NCBI GenBank assembly: GCA_963977005.1 | Contig: CAXBMQ010000022.1 | Coordinates: 14,222 to 78,221 of the forward strand | Reading direction: 5' to 3' | DNA: 64,000 nucleotides | Origin: CAXBCP01 sp963977005 | GTDB taxonomy: Bacteria > Pseudomonadota > Alphaproteobacteria > MPNO01 > UBA830 | The notes under the pieces: model-generated | The model's input: only the letters and a program-made list of their open reading frames with translations | The model's database searches: none | Told to the model about the DNA's origin: nothing | Position numbers and translations under genes: made by a program | Shown: positions 36,556 to 45,630 of the stretch, in pieces | Layout of the letters: every line of letters begins with the position of its first letter | How positions within the stretch are numbered: position 1 is the first letter of the stretch

Positions 36556-36963
36556 ATGACATCAGAGAAATCCGGCTTCCGGCTGCTGCACACGATGATC
36601 CGCGTGAAGGATGCGGATAAATCCATCGATTTCTATTCGCGTCATCTCGGGATGACGGTGCTGCGCAAAAAGGATTTCCCCGGCGGGAAATTCACCAACA
36701 TCTTTATGGGCTACGGCGACGAGACCGATCATACGGTGCTCGAACTGACCCATAACTGGGATCAGGACGAGCCTTATACCCACGGGTCGGGCTTCGGGCA
36801 TCTCGCGGTCGCGGTGCCGGATATCTACGCGGCGTGCGCGGAGATGGAGAAAGAGGGTGTCAGCATTCCACGCCCGCCCGGGCCGATGAAGCACGGCACG
36901 ACCGTGATCGCCTTTATCGAGGACCCGGATGGCTACAAGATTGAGCTGATCGAGCGCGGCTGA
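36556..36963 (+). CDS. gloA: Lactoylglutathione lyase (glyoxalase I)
   Basis: The 135-residue metalloenzyme converts the methylglyoxal-glutathione hemithioacetal to S-lactoylglutathione. The two beta-alpha-beta modules of the vicinal oxygen chelate fold are visible, beginning LLHTMIRVKDADKSIDFYSR and GSGFGHLAVAVPDIYAACAE, with metal ligands His and Glu in each half, and IAFIEDPDGYKIELIE near the end. It starts three bases after lpxB, so it is probably the last gene of the lipid A operon, ahead of a strong terminator. Confidence 0.93.
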   Translation: MTSEKSGFRLLHTMIRVKDADKSIDFYSRHLGMTVLRKKDFPGGKFTNIFMGYGDETDHTVLELTHNWDQDEPYTHGSGFGHLAVAVPDIYAACAEMEKEGVSIPRPPGPMKHGTTVIAFIEDPDGYKIELIERG

Positions 36964-36986
36964 CCCGCGGGCCGGTCGAAAGACAT

Positions 36987-37017
36987 AAAAAAAGCCCCGC
37001 ATTTCTGCGGGGCTTTT
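36987..37017. terminator. Bidirectional intrinsic terminator between gloA and gltA
   Basis: AGCCCCGC (36993-37000) pairs with GCGGGGCT (37007-37014) around a six-base loop. It is flanked by an A-tract on the left and TTTT on the right, so it can stop transcription from both convergent genes. Confidence 0.92.
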
Positions 37018-37032
37018 CGTGATTGGTGACGT

Positions 37033-38352
37033 TCAGCGTTTGTCGAGCGGTGTGAAATCGCGCATCGTTTCGCCGATATAGAGCTGACGCGGACGGCCGA
37101 TTTTCTGGCCCGGGTCCTCGATCATCTCGTTCCACTGGGCGACCCAGCCGACGGTACGGGCGACGGCGAAAAGCACCGTGAACATCGTTTCCGGAATGCC
37201 GATGGCGCGGAAAATGATGCCCGAATAGAAATCGACGTTCGGGTACAGCTTGCGTTCGACGAAATACTCGTCTTCCAGCGCGATGCGCTCGAGCTCCATG
37301 GCAAGGTCAAGCAGCGGCTCGTTCTTGATGCCAAGCTCGGCCAGAACCTCGTGGCAGGTTTCGCGCATCAGCGTCGCGCGGGGATCGAAGTTCTTGTACA
37401 CCCGGTGGCCGAAGCCCATGAGGCGGAAGGGGTCGTCCTTGTCTTTCGCCTTTTTCACGTACTCGTCGATGTTATCGACGCTGCCGATTTCTTTCAGCAT
37501 GTCGAGAACCGCCTCGTTGGCGCCGCCATGGGCCGGACCCCAGAGGCTGGCGATGCCGGCCGCGATACAGGCAAACGGGTTGGCGCCCGACGAGCCGGCA
37601 AGCCGGACGGTGGATGTCGATGCGTTCTGTTCGTGATCGGCATGCAGGGTCAGGATCCGGTCCATCGCCTTGGCGATGACGGGGCTTACCTTGTATTCCT
37701 CGCACGGGGTCGCAAACATCATGTGCAGGAAGTCTTCGGCATAGGACAGGTCGTTACGCGGATAGACGAACGGCTGTCCCAGCGAATACTTGTAGGCCCA
37801 GGCCGCGATCGTGGGCATCTTGGCGATCAGCCGGTAGGACGCGATCTCGCGCTGGCGCGGGTCGGCGATATCGGTGGAATCGTGATAGAAGGCCGAGAGG
37901 GCGCCGACGACGCCGCACAGAATGGCCATCGGATGGGCATCGCGGCGGAAACCGTCATAGAACTTGTGAAGCTGTTCATGCAGCATCGTGTGATAGGTGA
38001 TGTCGTGGACGAACTTTTCCTTTTCGTCCTTGGTCGGCAGCTCGCCTTTCAGAAGCAGATAGGAGACTTCCGGGAAGTCGCAGTTCTTGGCGAGCTGGTC
38101 GATCGGATAGCCGCGATGCAGCAGGATGCCCTGGTCACCGTCGATATAGGTGATTTTCGAATCGCAGCTGCCTGTCGCCATGAAGCCGGGATCGAACGTG
38201 AAATAATCGAGCTCCGAATAGAGTTTCCGGATATCGATAACCTTCGGGCCGACGGTGCCTTCCATCAGCGGCAAGTTGAGTTCGCGTCCCGTGGAGTGGT
38301 CGAGCAGCGTGACGCTGTCTTTCGGGGCGTTGCTTCCGGTTTCCTGACTCAT
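37033..38352 (-). CDS. gltA: Citrate synthase
   Basis: The 439-residue hexameric-type citrate synthase condenses acetyl-CoA and oxaloacetate, the entry step of the citric acid cycle. Catalytic histidines and arginines lie in LTLHADHEQNASTSTVR and MGFGHRVYKNFDPRATLM, with IDGDQGILLHRGYPIDQLA near the N terminus. The ATG preceded by AAGAGGGA is chosen over a TTG seven codons earlier. It has its own candidate promoter and a shared terminator with gloA. Confidence 0.96.
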   Translation of the reverse strand: MSQETGSNAPKDSVTLLDHSTGRELNLPLMEGTVGPKVIDIRKLYSELDYFTFDPGFMATGSCDSKITYIDGDQGILLHRGYPIDQLAKNCDFPEVSYLLLKGELPTKDEKEKFVHDITYHTMLHEQLHKFYDGFRRDAHPMAILCGVVGALSAFYHDSTDIADPRQREIASYRLIAKMPTIAAWAYKYSLGQPFVYPRNDLSYAEDFLHMMFATPCEEYKVSPVIAKAMDRILTLHADHEQNASTSTVRLAGSSGANPFACIAAGIASLWGPAHGGANEAVLDMLKEIGSVDNIDEYVKKAKDKDDPFRLMGFGHRVYKNFDPRATLMRETCHEVLAELGIKNEPLLDLAMELERIALEDEYFVERKLYPNVDFYSGIIFRAIGIPETMFTVLFAVARTVGWVAQWNEMIEDPGQKIGRPRQLYIGETMRDFTPLDKR

Positions 38353-38428
38353 GTCGGTATCCCTCTTCGTCAATATTTTTCGGTGTATCCTGAAGGGCCA
38401 GCGCAGGGCAGGCCAATTTGATGCGCGG

Positions 38429-38457
38429 AAAATAGCGCTTTAACCAAGTTTAATCAA
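38429..38457 (-). promoter_or_regulatory. Candidate promoter of gltA
   Basis: On the minus strand TTGATT and TATTTT are spaced by exactly 17 bases, about 75 bases upstream of the gltA start codon, in a locally AT-rich stretch. It matches the sigma-70 layout, with imperfect boxes. Confidence 0.5.
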
Positions 38458-38478
38458 ACGCTGCACTGCACAATATTT

Positions 38479-39885
38479 TTATCGCGGTGCAACGGCATCT
38501 TCTATCCGGCCCAGAGCCTCATCCCGGCCGAGCACCGCAGCGACTTCGAAAATACCCGGAGAAACATTCGATCCGGTTAACGCGGCGCGCAGAGGCTGGG
38601 CAATCATACCGAGTTTCAGACCTTCCGCCTCCGCATAGCTCTTTACCGCGGCCTCGACCGTTTCCTGGTTCCAGGTGTCGAGCGCCGCGAGCGGCGCCCG
38701 GAGGCCGGCGAGGCGCTGCTTTGCGTCAACGTCGAGCATCTTGGCCGCTTTGTCGTTATAGGAAAGCGGTCTGTCGACGCAGTAAAACATCGATAATTCA
38801 ATAAGTTCTGGGATGGTGTTCGCGCGGGACTTCAGGGAGTTCATGCCATCGGCAAGGCGCTGGCGGACCGTGTCGGAGGCCGGTTTCCCGAGCGCCGCTT
38901 CGATATCCGGCAGCGCGAGGTCGATCAGCCGGTCATTGTCACTTTCATCGATATATTTCGCGTTGAGGCTGGAGAGCTTGTCGTAATCGAACCGGGCCGC
39001 CCCTTTGTTGACGTTGACAATGTCGAACCACTCAACCGCCTGTTCCATCGAGAAAATCTCGTCGTCGCCATGACTCCACCCGAGCCGGCAGAGGTAGTTA
39101 AGTACCGCTTCCGGCAGGTAACCCATATCGCGATAGGCATCGACCCCGAGCGCACCGTGGCGTTTCGAGAGCTTCGCGCCGTCGGGTCCATGGATCAGCG
39201 GGATATGAGCGTAAACCGGCGCGTCCCAGCCGAGCGCATTGAATATCCGGGTCTGCCGGAAGGCGTTGGTGAGGTGGTCGTCGCCGCGGATCGCATGGGT
39301 AACGCCCATGTCGTGGTCGTCGACGACGACCGACAGCATGTAGGTTGGCGTGCCGTCGGCGCGGAGCATGATCAGGTCGTCGAGTTCGGTATTGGCGACC
39401 GTGACGCGTCCCTGAACCGCATCGTCGATCACGGTTTCCCCGTCGAGCGGCGCCCTGAAACGGATAACCGGGTCTATTCCGGCGGGAGCGTCCGCGGGAT
39501 CCCGGTCGCGCCACGTGCCGTCATACCGCATCGAGCGTTTCTCGGCCTTGGCCTTCTCGCGCATCTCAGCGAGTTCCTCGGGCGAACAGTAGCAGCGATA
39601 GGCAGCACCGGTATCGATCAGTTGCTGTGCGATTTCGGCATGGCGCTCGCGGCGGGAAAACTGATAGATGGGCGCCTCGTCCGATTCCAGGCCAAGCCAG
39701 GACAGGCCGTCGAGAATGGCGTCGATCGCTTCGGGCGTCGACCGCTTTCGGTCGGTATCCTCGATGCGCAGCAGGTATTTGCCGCCGGTGTGGCGGGCAT
39801 ACAGCCAGTTGAACAACGCGGTACGGGCGCCGCCGATATGCAGGAAGCCCGTCGGGGACGGGGCAAAACGTGTGACAACGCTCAT
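38479..39885 (-). CDS. gltX: Glutamyl-tRNA synthetase
   Basis: The 468-residue class I synthetase charges tRNA-Glu. It has RFAPSPTGFLHIGGARTALF (HIGH motif) at the N terminus and AKLSKRHGALGV (KMSKS motif) near residue 240. A cysteine-containing insertion, CYCSPEELAEMRE, is the expected position of the zinc-binding loop. The ATG giving SVVTRFAPSPTG is chosen. Alphaproteobacteria often carry two gltX paralogues; this copy lies next to gltA and divergent from comEC, a common order. Confidence 0.95.
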   Translation of the reverse strand: MSVVTRFAPSPTGFLHIGGARTALFNWLYARHTGGKYLLRIEDTDRKRSTPEAIDAILDGLSWLGLESDEAPIYQFSRRERHAEIAQQLIDTGAAYRCYCSPEELAEMREKAKAEKRSMRYDGTWRDRDPADAPAGIDPVIRFRAPLDGETVIDDAVQGRVTVANTELDDLIMLRADGTPTYMLSVVVDDHDMGVTHAIRGDDHLTNAFRQTRIFNALGWDAPVYAHIPLIHGPDGAKLSKRHGALGVDAYRDMGYLPEAVLNYLCRLGWSHGDDEIFSMEQAVEWFDIVNVNKGAARFDYDKLSSLNAKYIDESDNDRLIDLALPDIEAALGKPASDTVRQRLADGMNSLKSRANTIPELIELSMFYCVDRPLSYNDKAAKMLDVDAKQRLAGLRAPLAALDTWNQETVEAAVKSYAEAEGLKLGMIAQPLRAALTGSNVSPGIFEVAAVLGRDEALGRIEDAVAPR

Positions 39886-40035
39886 GCGCGGTTCGCTCTT
39901 GAATGTGTGAATGACAATGCGCGCGGGGTTTAACACAAATCCGGCACTTGCGGTACACTCTGCCGGCCGGCCCCGCTGTCAACCTGCCAGTCAACTGCCA
40001 GCAAGCTTGCCGGTCGGCGCGATCATGGGTGTTTC

Positions 40036-42213
40036 ATGGCAACGTCAATGGCCCAGCTACGGGGAAATACGACGCAATTCGCGTCGTCCCTGCGCGTGCG
40101 TCTGTCGCGACGCCGGGGCCGGGACTCCGCAGACCGGGTGGCGCCGAACCACGGACGTCTTGCCCTGTGGACACCGGTCGCGTTTGCCGCCGGTATCGGC
40201 GGATATTTCGTGCTGCCCGTGGAACCGGCGATCTGGCTGGGTGGCGCTGTCTGTCTTGCGGCGGGCGCATCTGTGCTCGCTTTGCGAAAACGTCGCGGGC
40301 AGGCCTTCTTTGCGCTACTGGCGGTGATGGTGGCGGCCGCCGGTTTCGGGGCGGCCCAGATTCGCACCGTCGCCGTTTCGGCGCCCGTCCTGGAACGCCA
40401 GATCGGGCCGGTGAGCCTGTCCGGCCGGGCGGTGCGGGTCGAGCCGACGGAGAAGGGCTACCGGCTGACCCTCGACCGTGTACGAATGCCCGGCGCCCGG
40501 CTGAACGACATGCCGGCGCGTGTGCGGATTTCCGTGCGATCGCGAACGCCGCCGCCAAACCCCGGCGATATCGTGGCCGCCCGGGCGATCCTGCAACCGC
40601 CGCCGCAGCCGTCTCTGCCCGGCGGGTACGATTTCGCCAGGAAAGCCTGGTTCGACCGCATCGGGGCAGTGGGCTTTGCGCTTGGCGCAGTCGCCGTGAC
40701 GGAAACACCGGCGGTGGCATCCTGGCGGATCGGGCTGGCGCGGCTTCGGCTCGATATCACCAAACGGATTACGGCAGGCGTCGCCGTACAGGACGGTGTC
40801 GGGGCAGTGGCGGCCGCGCTGATGACCGGCGAACGCCGCTCCATCCCGCGGGAGACGCTCGCCAGCATGCGGGATTCGGGCCTCGCGCATCTTCTGGCGA
40901 TCTCCGGGCTGCATATCGGGCTTGTCGCCGGGTTGCTGTTCTTCGCGGTGCGCCTGGGGCTGGCCCTGATAGAGCCGGTCGCCCTGCGCTATCCGATCAA
41001 GAAAATAGCGGCGCTGGGCGCGATCCTCGGAGCGTTTGCCTATCTGCTGATTTCGGGGGCGACCATCCCGACCCAGCGGGCATTTCTGATGGTCTCGATT
41101 GTCATGCTGGCCGTGATGATCGACCGGACGGCGATTTCGATGCGTCTGGTGGCGTTGTCAGCCATGGCCGTCCTGATACTGGCGCCCGAGAGCCTGTTAT
41201 CCGCCAGTTTCCAGATGTCTTTTGCGGCGGTTGTCGGCCTGGTGGCGGTATACGAAGCGGCCGCGCCCAAAATGACTGCCCTGCGCCATCGCGGCGGATT
41301 GCTGGGCTCACGTATCGGCCTGTTCGTGGCGGCAACACTGCTGACGACACTGGTCGCCAGTCTCGCGACCGCCCCGTTCGCCATCTATCACTTCAACCGG
41401 ATTGCGCTCTACGGCCTGCTCGCAAATCTTGTGGCGGTACCGGTGATGGCGATGTGGATCATGCCGCTTGGTATCGTCAGTTTCCTGTTGATGCCGCTCG
41501 GGCTGGAGAGCCTGGGACTGGTGCCCATGGGGTGGGGAATCTCGGTCGTTCTCTGGATCGCGGACAGCGTGGCCGCGTTACCGGGGGCGGTGGCGCTTGT
41601 CCCGTCGATGCCGACGACGGGTCTCGCGATCCTGTCTCTCGGCGGGATATGGCTTTGCGTCATGCGCGGTCCGGTCCGGTATTGCGGTCTGCCGGCCATC
41701 GCGGCGGGCATGGGAGCGATCCTGGCGGTGACGCCGCCCGACGTGATCGTCAACCGGGATGGCGACCTGGTGGCCGTCAATCTGGGCGCGGGCAGGGTGG
41801 CGATGTCACCCGGCGCCGGGAATAGTTTCGAGCGCGATATGTGGCAGCGCCGTTTTGCCGTGGACGCCGTGTCGCCATGGCCCACGACCGGGGTCGATGC
41901 GGCGGCCGGTATGGGATGCGACCGGACCGGATGTATCGCGACGATTGCGGACAATACCGTCGCGCTTGTCTTTGAGCCGGCCGCAGCCATCGAAGATTGC
42001 GCCCGGGCGGATCACGTTATCCTGCTGACGCGGGTTCCGCGCCGATTATGCCCGGACGCCAAGGTCGTGTTCTCGACGTTTCATATATGGCGGGACGGGG
42101 CCCACGCGGTTCGCTTCACCGGGGCGGGCCCGTCGGTCGAGACATCGCGCGAAACTCGCGGCGACAGGCCGTGGAGCCGGCTTTCCGAAAAACGCCGCCA
42201 GTATCTCGACTGA
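40036..42213 (+). CDS. comEC: ComEC/Rec2-family DNA-uptake channel-like membrane protein
   Basis: This 725-residue polytopic protein has an N-terminal soluble/DUF4131 region and a Competence domain of about ten helices with the signature LAHLLAISGLHIGLVAGLLF and GATIPTQRAFLMVSIVML. ComEC passes single-stranded DNA across the inner membrane in transformable bacteria. The C-terminal 170 residues sit where a metallo-beta-lactamase-like domain is usual, but no HxHxDH metal site is present, so this part is degenerate. Whether the host is competent is unknown. It is divergent from gltX and convergent with lexA. Confidence 0.88.
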   Translation: MATSMAQLRGNTTQFASSLRVRLSRRRGRDSADRVAPNHGRLALWTPVAFAAGIGGYFVLPVEPAIWLGGAVCLAAGASVLALRKRRGQAFFALLAVMVAAAGFGAAQIRTVAVSAPVLERQIGPVSLSGRAVRVEPTEKGYRLTLDRVRMPGARLNDMPARVRISVRSRTPPPNPGDIVAARAILQPPPQPSLPGGYDFARKAWFDRIGAVGFALGAVAVTETPAVASWRIGLARLRLDITKRITAGVAVQDGVGAVAAALMTGERRSIPRETLASMRDSGLAHLLAISGLHIGLVAGLLFFAVRLGLALIEPVALRYPIKKIAALGAILGAFAYLLISGATIPTQRAFLMVSIVMLAVMIDRTAISMRLVALSAMAVLILAPESLLSASFQMSFAAVVGLVAVYEAAAPKMTALRHRGGLLGSRIGLFVAATLLTTLVASLATAPFAIYHFNRIALYGLLANLVAVPVMAMWIMPLGIVSFLLMPLGLESLGLVPMGWGISVVLWIADSVAALPGAVALVPSMPTTGLAILSLGGIWLCVMRGPVRYCGLPAIAAGMGAILAVTPPDVIVNRDGDLVAVNLGAGRVAMSPGAGNSFERDMWQRRFAVDAVSPWPTTGVDAAAGMGCDRTGCIATIADNTVALVFEPAAAIEDCARADHVILLTRVPRRLCPDAKVVFSTFHIWRDGAHAVRFTGAGPSVETSRETRGDRPWSRLSEKRRQYLD

Positions 42214-42264
42214 CGCGTATCTCGACTGACCCGTCTCCGGACTGATCCGTCTCCGGGCTGACGC
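42201..42264. repeat. Four tandem 16-bp repeats across the comEC stop codon
   Basis: Four consecutive 16-base units with pattern GTMTCNSGNCTGAYSC run without gaps. The first two differ at one base (GTATCTCGACTGACGC and GTATCTCGACTGACCC), and the last two are GTCTCCGGACTGATCC and GTCTCCGGGCTGACGC. The first contains the final codons and stop of comEC. It looks like recent slippage or duplication in the convergent comEC-lexA gap. Confidence 0.85.
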
Positions 42265-42273
42265 TCGGGACGG

Positions 42274-42987
42274 TCAGTACCTGCGGACCAGGCCGACCAG
42301 CCGTCCCTGTACCCGGACCTGGTCGGGGCCGAATATCCGGGTCTCGTGCGCGGCATTCGCCGGCTCGAGCGCGATCGATGCGCCCTTGCGGCGCAGGCGC
42401 TTGAGCGTCGCTTCGTGTCCTTCGACCAGCGCGACGACGATCTCGCCGTTATCTGCGGTGTCGGTGCGCTGGATCAGCACGGTATCGCCATCCAGAATAC
42501 CCGCCTCGATCATGGAATCGCCCTCGATCTCTAGCGCGTAGTGATCGCCGCGGCCGAGCATGCCGGGCGGCACTTCGAACGTTCGGGAATTGTCGCGCAG
42601 GGCCTCGATCGGCGTGCCGGCGGCGATTTTGCCGTAAAACGGCAGGCCGACCATTTCCTCCGGTGCCGCCGTTTTGCCGCCGGCGGGGGCGGAATCGGGG
42701 AGACCGATACCGAAGTTGCCGTCGACGACACGCGGCTCGAACCCGCCCTTTGCCGGCGGATCGTCGATCATGTTCTGCGGTTTTTTGAGAACTTCGAGGG
42801 CGCGGGCCTTGTGCGGCAACCGGCGGATAAACCCGCGTTCCTCCAGACCGGTAATCAACCGGTGAATACCCGATTTGGATTTGAGGCCGAGCGCGTCCTT
42901 CATTTCGTCGTAGGAGGGCGGGACACCGTCGGTATTGAGGTGATTGTCGATATAGGTCAGCAGCTGGTGCTGTTTGCGCGTCAACAT
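42274..42987 (-). CDS. lexA: LexA repressor
   Basis: The 237-residue SOS repressor has an N-terminal winged helix starting LTRKQHQLLTYIDNHL with PSYDEMKDALGLKSKSGIH. Its self-cleavage domain has the Ala-Gly site in GKIAAGTP, the catalytic serine in EIEGDSMIEAGI and the lysine in VEGHEATLKRL. The length fits alphaproteobacterial LexA. The ATG giving LTRKQHQLL is chosen. A GTTC-N7-GTTC box lies 58 bases upstream, showing autoregulation. RecA-stimulated cleavage is expected. Confidence 0.96.
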   Translation of the reverse strand: MLTRKQHQLLTYIDNHLNTDGVPPSYDEMKDALGLKSKSGIHRLITGLEERGFIRRLPHKARALEVLKKPQNMIDDPPAKGGFEPRVVDGNFGIGLPDSAPAGGKTAAPEEMVGLPFYGKIAAGTPIEALRDNSRTFEVPPGMLGRGDHYALEIEGDSMIEAGILDGDTVLIQRTDTADNGEIVVALVEGHEATLKRLRRKGASIALEPANAAHETRIFGPDQVRVQGRLVGLVRRY

Positions 42988-43045
42988 GCGTATTCTCCGT
43001 CGGGTTGCCCACCAGATGTGGAACAAATCATAAACATGGCTACAT

Positions 43046-43060
43046 GTTCTAGTTTGGTTC
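43046..43060 (-). promoter_or_regulatory. LexA (SOS) box upstream of lexA
   Basis: On the plus strand GTTC-TAGTTTG-GTTC, which on the coding strand is GAAC-CAAACTA-GAAC, exactly the direct-repeat SOS box of alphaproteobacteria (GTTC-N7-GTTC). It lies between the moeA end and the lexA start, where LexA would repress its own gene. Confidence 0.85.
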
Positions 43061-43097
43061 TCCTGTAGCGTCAAGAATCACGCGCGACGCGCGGTAT

Positions 43098-44330
43098 TCA
43101 GATACTGAAAATGCCGTCCCGGAGGGGGATAAACGACACATTCGTCCCTGCAGGCGCCGCGTCGGCGAAGGGTTTGCGGATCACCAGGGCGTCGGCGCGG
43201 GCAATCGTCGCGAACATCGAACTGTCCTGCTTGTCATAGGGCGTCGCGACGACGTTGCCGGTTTCGTCGCGCGACAGGCGGGCGCGCAGGTAATCCTCGC
43301 GCTCGTCGTTTTCGGGCAGGTCGCCGCCGAGCCGCGCCGTGGCGGTTTCGGGCAGCAGATTGTCCATGCCGAGCATTTTGCGGATCGCCGGCGCTAGAAA
43401 CATGATCGCGCAGACCAGCGAGGAGACCGGGTTGCCGGGCAGGCCGATCAGGAACGTCCCGTCGATGCGGCCGAACATCAGCGGTTTGCCGGGGCGCATG
43501 GCGATGCGCCAGAAATCGACTTCGAGTCCGATATCGCCGAGAACGCTCTGGACGAGGTCATGATCGCCCACCGAGGCGCCGCCCGTGGTGACAAGTATGT
43601 CGCTGCCGCGCGCGCCTGCCGCGAGGGCGCGCAGACCGTCTTCCTCGTCCGGCGCGATGCCGAGATCGAGCGGCGTGCCGCCCTGTGCAGTGATGAAGGC
43701 CGCCAGCGACAGCGCGTTCGAACTGACGATCTGGTCGCGTCCGATCGGGTCGCCCGGCATGACGATCTCGTCGCCGGTCGCGAGTATCGAGATCCGCGGT
43801 TTGCGGTACACGTTCAGCCACGGCACGTTCATGGCCGCCGCAAGTCCGACATCGCGGGCCGTGAGCACCCTGCCGCGCGGCAGCAGAACATCGCCGGTGG
43901 CGAAATCCAGACCGGCCGGCCGGACATACCTGCCGACGGGGGCCGTCCCATCCACCACGCGGACGGTGTCGTCCGTTAGTTCGGTATTTTCCTGGATAAC
44001 GATGGTATCGGCGCCGTCGGGGACGGGGGCGCCGGTGAATATGCGCACGGCTTCGCCCGGTCCGACCGCGCCGTCAAACGCATGCCCGGCCGGCGCGTAG
44101 CCGATCACGGTCAGCGTGGCGGGCAGGGAGGAGACATCGGCTGCGCGAACGGCGTAGCCATCCATCGCGGACACCGCCATCGGCGGCTGATCGCGGCGCG
44201 ACGCGACGTCCCGCGCGAGAACCCGACCGAGCCCGTCGGCCAGCGAAATCTGCTCGGCGGGAAGCGGGGCGAGGGCGTCGACGATGCGTTGCTGGGCGTC
44301 GGCGACGGGGAGCAGGTCATTCGCGGCCAT
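43098..44330 (-). CDS. moeA: Molybdopterin molybdotransferase
   Basis: The 410-residue MoeA inserts molybdate into adenylylated molybdopterin. It includes RRDQPPMAVSAMDGYAVRA, the substrate-binding loop, then GDEIVMPGDPI and LVTTGGASVGDHDLVQSVLG of the MoCF domain. It follows moaC by two bases. It supplies cofactor for molybdoenzymes such as the xanthine dehydrogenase at the left end of this window. Confidence 0.94.
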   Translation of the reverse strand: MAANDLLPVADAQQRIVDALAPLPAEQISLADGLGRVLARDVASRRDQPPMAVSAMDGYAVRAADVSSLPATLTVIGYAPAGHAFDGAVGPGEAVRIFTGAPVPDGADTIVIQENTELTDDTVRVVDGTAPVGRYVRPAGLDFATGDVLLPRGRVLTARDVGLAAAMNVPWLNVYRKPRISILATGDEIVMPGDPIGRDQIVSSNALSLAAFITAQGGTPLDLGIAPDEEDGLRALAAGARGSDILVTTGGASVGDHDLVQSVLGDIGLEVDFWRIAMRPGKPLMFGRIDGTFLIGLPGNPVSSLVCAIMFLAPAIRKMLGMDNLLPETATARLGGDLPENDEREDYLRARLSRDETGNVVATPYDKQDSSMFATIARADALVIRKPFADAAPAGTNVSFIPLRDGIFSI

Positions 44331-44332
44331 GA

Positions 44333-44812
44333 TTATTCATCTGCCCGGAATTCGCCGGATTTCCCGCCCGCCTTGTGAACGAGCCGGATATCGGTCAGCT
44401 GCATCGAGCGGTCGACGGCCTTGCACATGTCGTAGACCGTGAGCGCCGCCGTCGACACGGCGGTCAGCGCTTCCATCTCGACCCCGGTACGGCCGCTGAC
44501 CCGGCAGGTGGCCTCGATATCGACGGCATTTCGCTGCGGGTCGCAGGTCAGGTCGACATCCACCTTGTTCAGGGCAAGCGGGTGGCACAGGGGGATGAGG
44601 TCCGACGTGCGCTTGGCCGCCATGATCCCGGCAAGTCGGGCGACGGAGATAACGTCGCCTTTCTTGACCGTCCCGTCGACGATCAGCTTGAGGGTTTCCG
44701 GCGCCATCAGCACGGTGCCGCGGGCGGTCGCGGTGCGGTCGGTGATATCCTTGTCGGAGACATCGACCATCCGGGCCTCGCCGTCCTCGCCGATATGCGT
44801 AAGCTTTGCCAT
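44333..44812 (-). CDS. moaC: Cyclic pyranopterin monophosphate synthase
   Basis: The 159-residue enzyme performs, after MoaA, the second half of the conversion of GTP to cyclic pyranopterin monophosphate. Typical segments are MVDVSDKDITDRTATARG, LIPLCHPLALNKVDVDL and TGVEMEALTAVSTAALTVYD, with conserved catalytic residues KAVDRSM near the C terminus. It overlaps trpC by one base and precedes moeA by two, so it belongs to the trpD-trpC-moaC-moeA transcription unit. Confidence 0.96.
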   Translation of the reverse strand: MAKLTHIGEDGEARMVDVSDKDITDRTATARGTVLMAPETLKLIVDGTVKKGDVISVARLAGIMAAKRTSDLIPLCHPLALNKVDVDLTCDPQRNAVDIEATCRVSGRTGVEMEALTAVSTAALTVYDMCKAVDRSMQLTDIRLVHKAGGKSGEFRADE

Positions 44813-45630
44813 TATTCCGCCGCCCGGATCTGTGCCTGGCTGTCGAGCAGCTTACGCGTCGCCGCTTCGACATCGTCCTGGCGCATCAGCGATTCGCCGA
44901 TCAGGAAACACCGCGCGCCCGCGTCGTACATCGAGGCGAGATCTTCCGGCGTGTAGAGCCCGCTTTCGCTCACTACCAGCCGGTCGGCATCGACGACGCG
45001 CGGCGCCAGTTGGCGCGTGGTGTCGATATCGGTCTTCAGGGTTTTGAGGTTGCGGTTATTGATCCCGAGAAGCGGGGATTTGAGCATCATCGCGCGGTCG
45101 AGTTCCCCGGCATTGTGAACCTCGATGAGTACGTCCATGCCCCAGTCCGTGGCCGCCGCTTCGAGTTCGGCGGCCAGGCCATCGTCGAGGGCGGCGAGGA
45201 TCAGCAGAATGCAATCGGCGCCAAGGGCGCGGGCTTCGGGCACCTGATAGAGATCGATCATGAAATCCTTGCGGATCGCGGGCAGGGATACGGCGTCATG
45301 CGCGGCGACGAAATGCGCGTCTTCGCCCTGAAAATAGGGGATATCCGTCAGCACCGACATGCAGGTCGCGCCGCCGCGTTCATAGGCCCGGGCGATGGCC
45401 GGCGGGTCGAAATCGGCCCGGATCAGCCCCTTGCTGGGCGACGCTTTCTTGACCTCGGCGATCAACCCGTAGCGGCCGGCATCGGCCGCCGATTTCAGCG
45501 CCCTGTAAAAACCCCGCGGCGCGGCGGCCTGTTTCGCCGCCGTTTCGACGTCTGCAAGCGGTATCCGCGCTTTCGACGCCGCGACGTGTTCGCGTTTATC
45601 GGCGCATATCTTCGTAAGGGCGTCACTCAT
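44812..45630 (-). CDS. trpC: Indole-3-glycerol phosphate synthase
   Basis: The 272-residue TIM-barrel enzyme closes the indole ring in tryptophan synthesis. Family marks include LIAEVKKASPSKGLIRADFD, ATCMSVLTDIPYFQG, VRKDFMIDLYQ-like RKDFMIDLYQVPEA, LIEVHNAGELDRA and LGINNRNLKT. The ATG chosen gives MSDALTKICADKREH. It overlaps trpD by eight bases and moaC by one. TrpC is not fused to TrpF here. Confidence 0.95.
   Translation of the reverse strand: MSDALTKICADKREHVAASKARIPLADVETAAKQAAAPRGFYRALKSAADAGRYGLIAEVKKASPSKGLIRADFDPPAIARAYERGGATCMSVLTDIPYFQGEDAHFVAAHDAVSLPAIRKDFMIDLYQVPEARALGADCILLILAALDDGLAAELEAAATDWGMDVLIEVHNAGELDRAMMLKSPLLGINNRNLKTLKTDIDTTRQLAPRVVDADRLVVSESGLYTPEDLASMYDAGARCFLIGESLMRQDDVEAATRKLLDSQAQIRAAE

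Noticed and set aside
39978..40000. Imperfect direct repeat GTCAACCTGCCA / GTCAACTGCCA upstream of comEC.
   Set aside because: Too short and imperfect to interpret; it may be a slippage product in the gltX-comEC gap.
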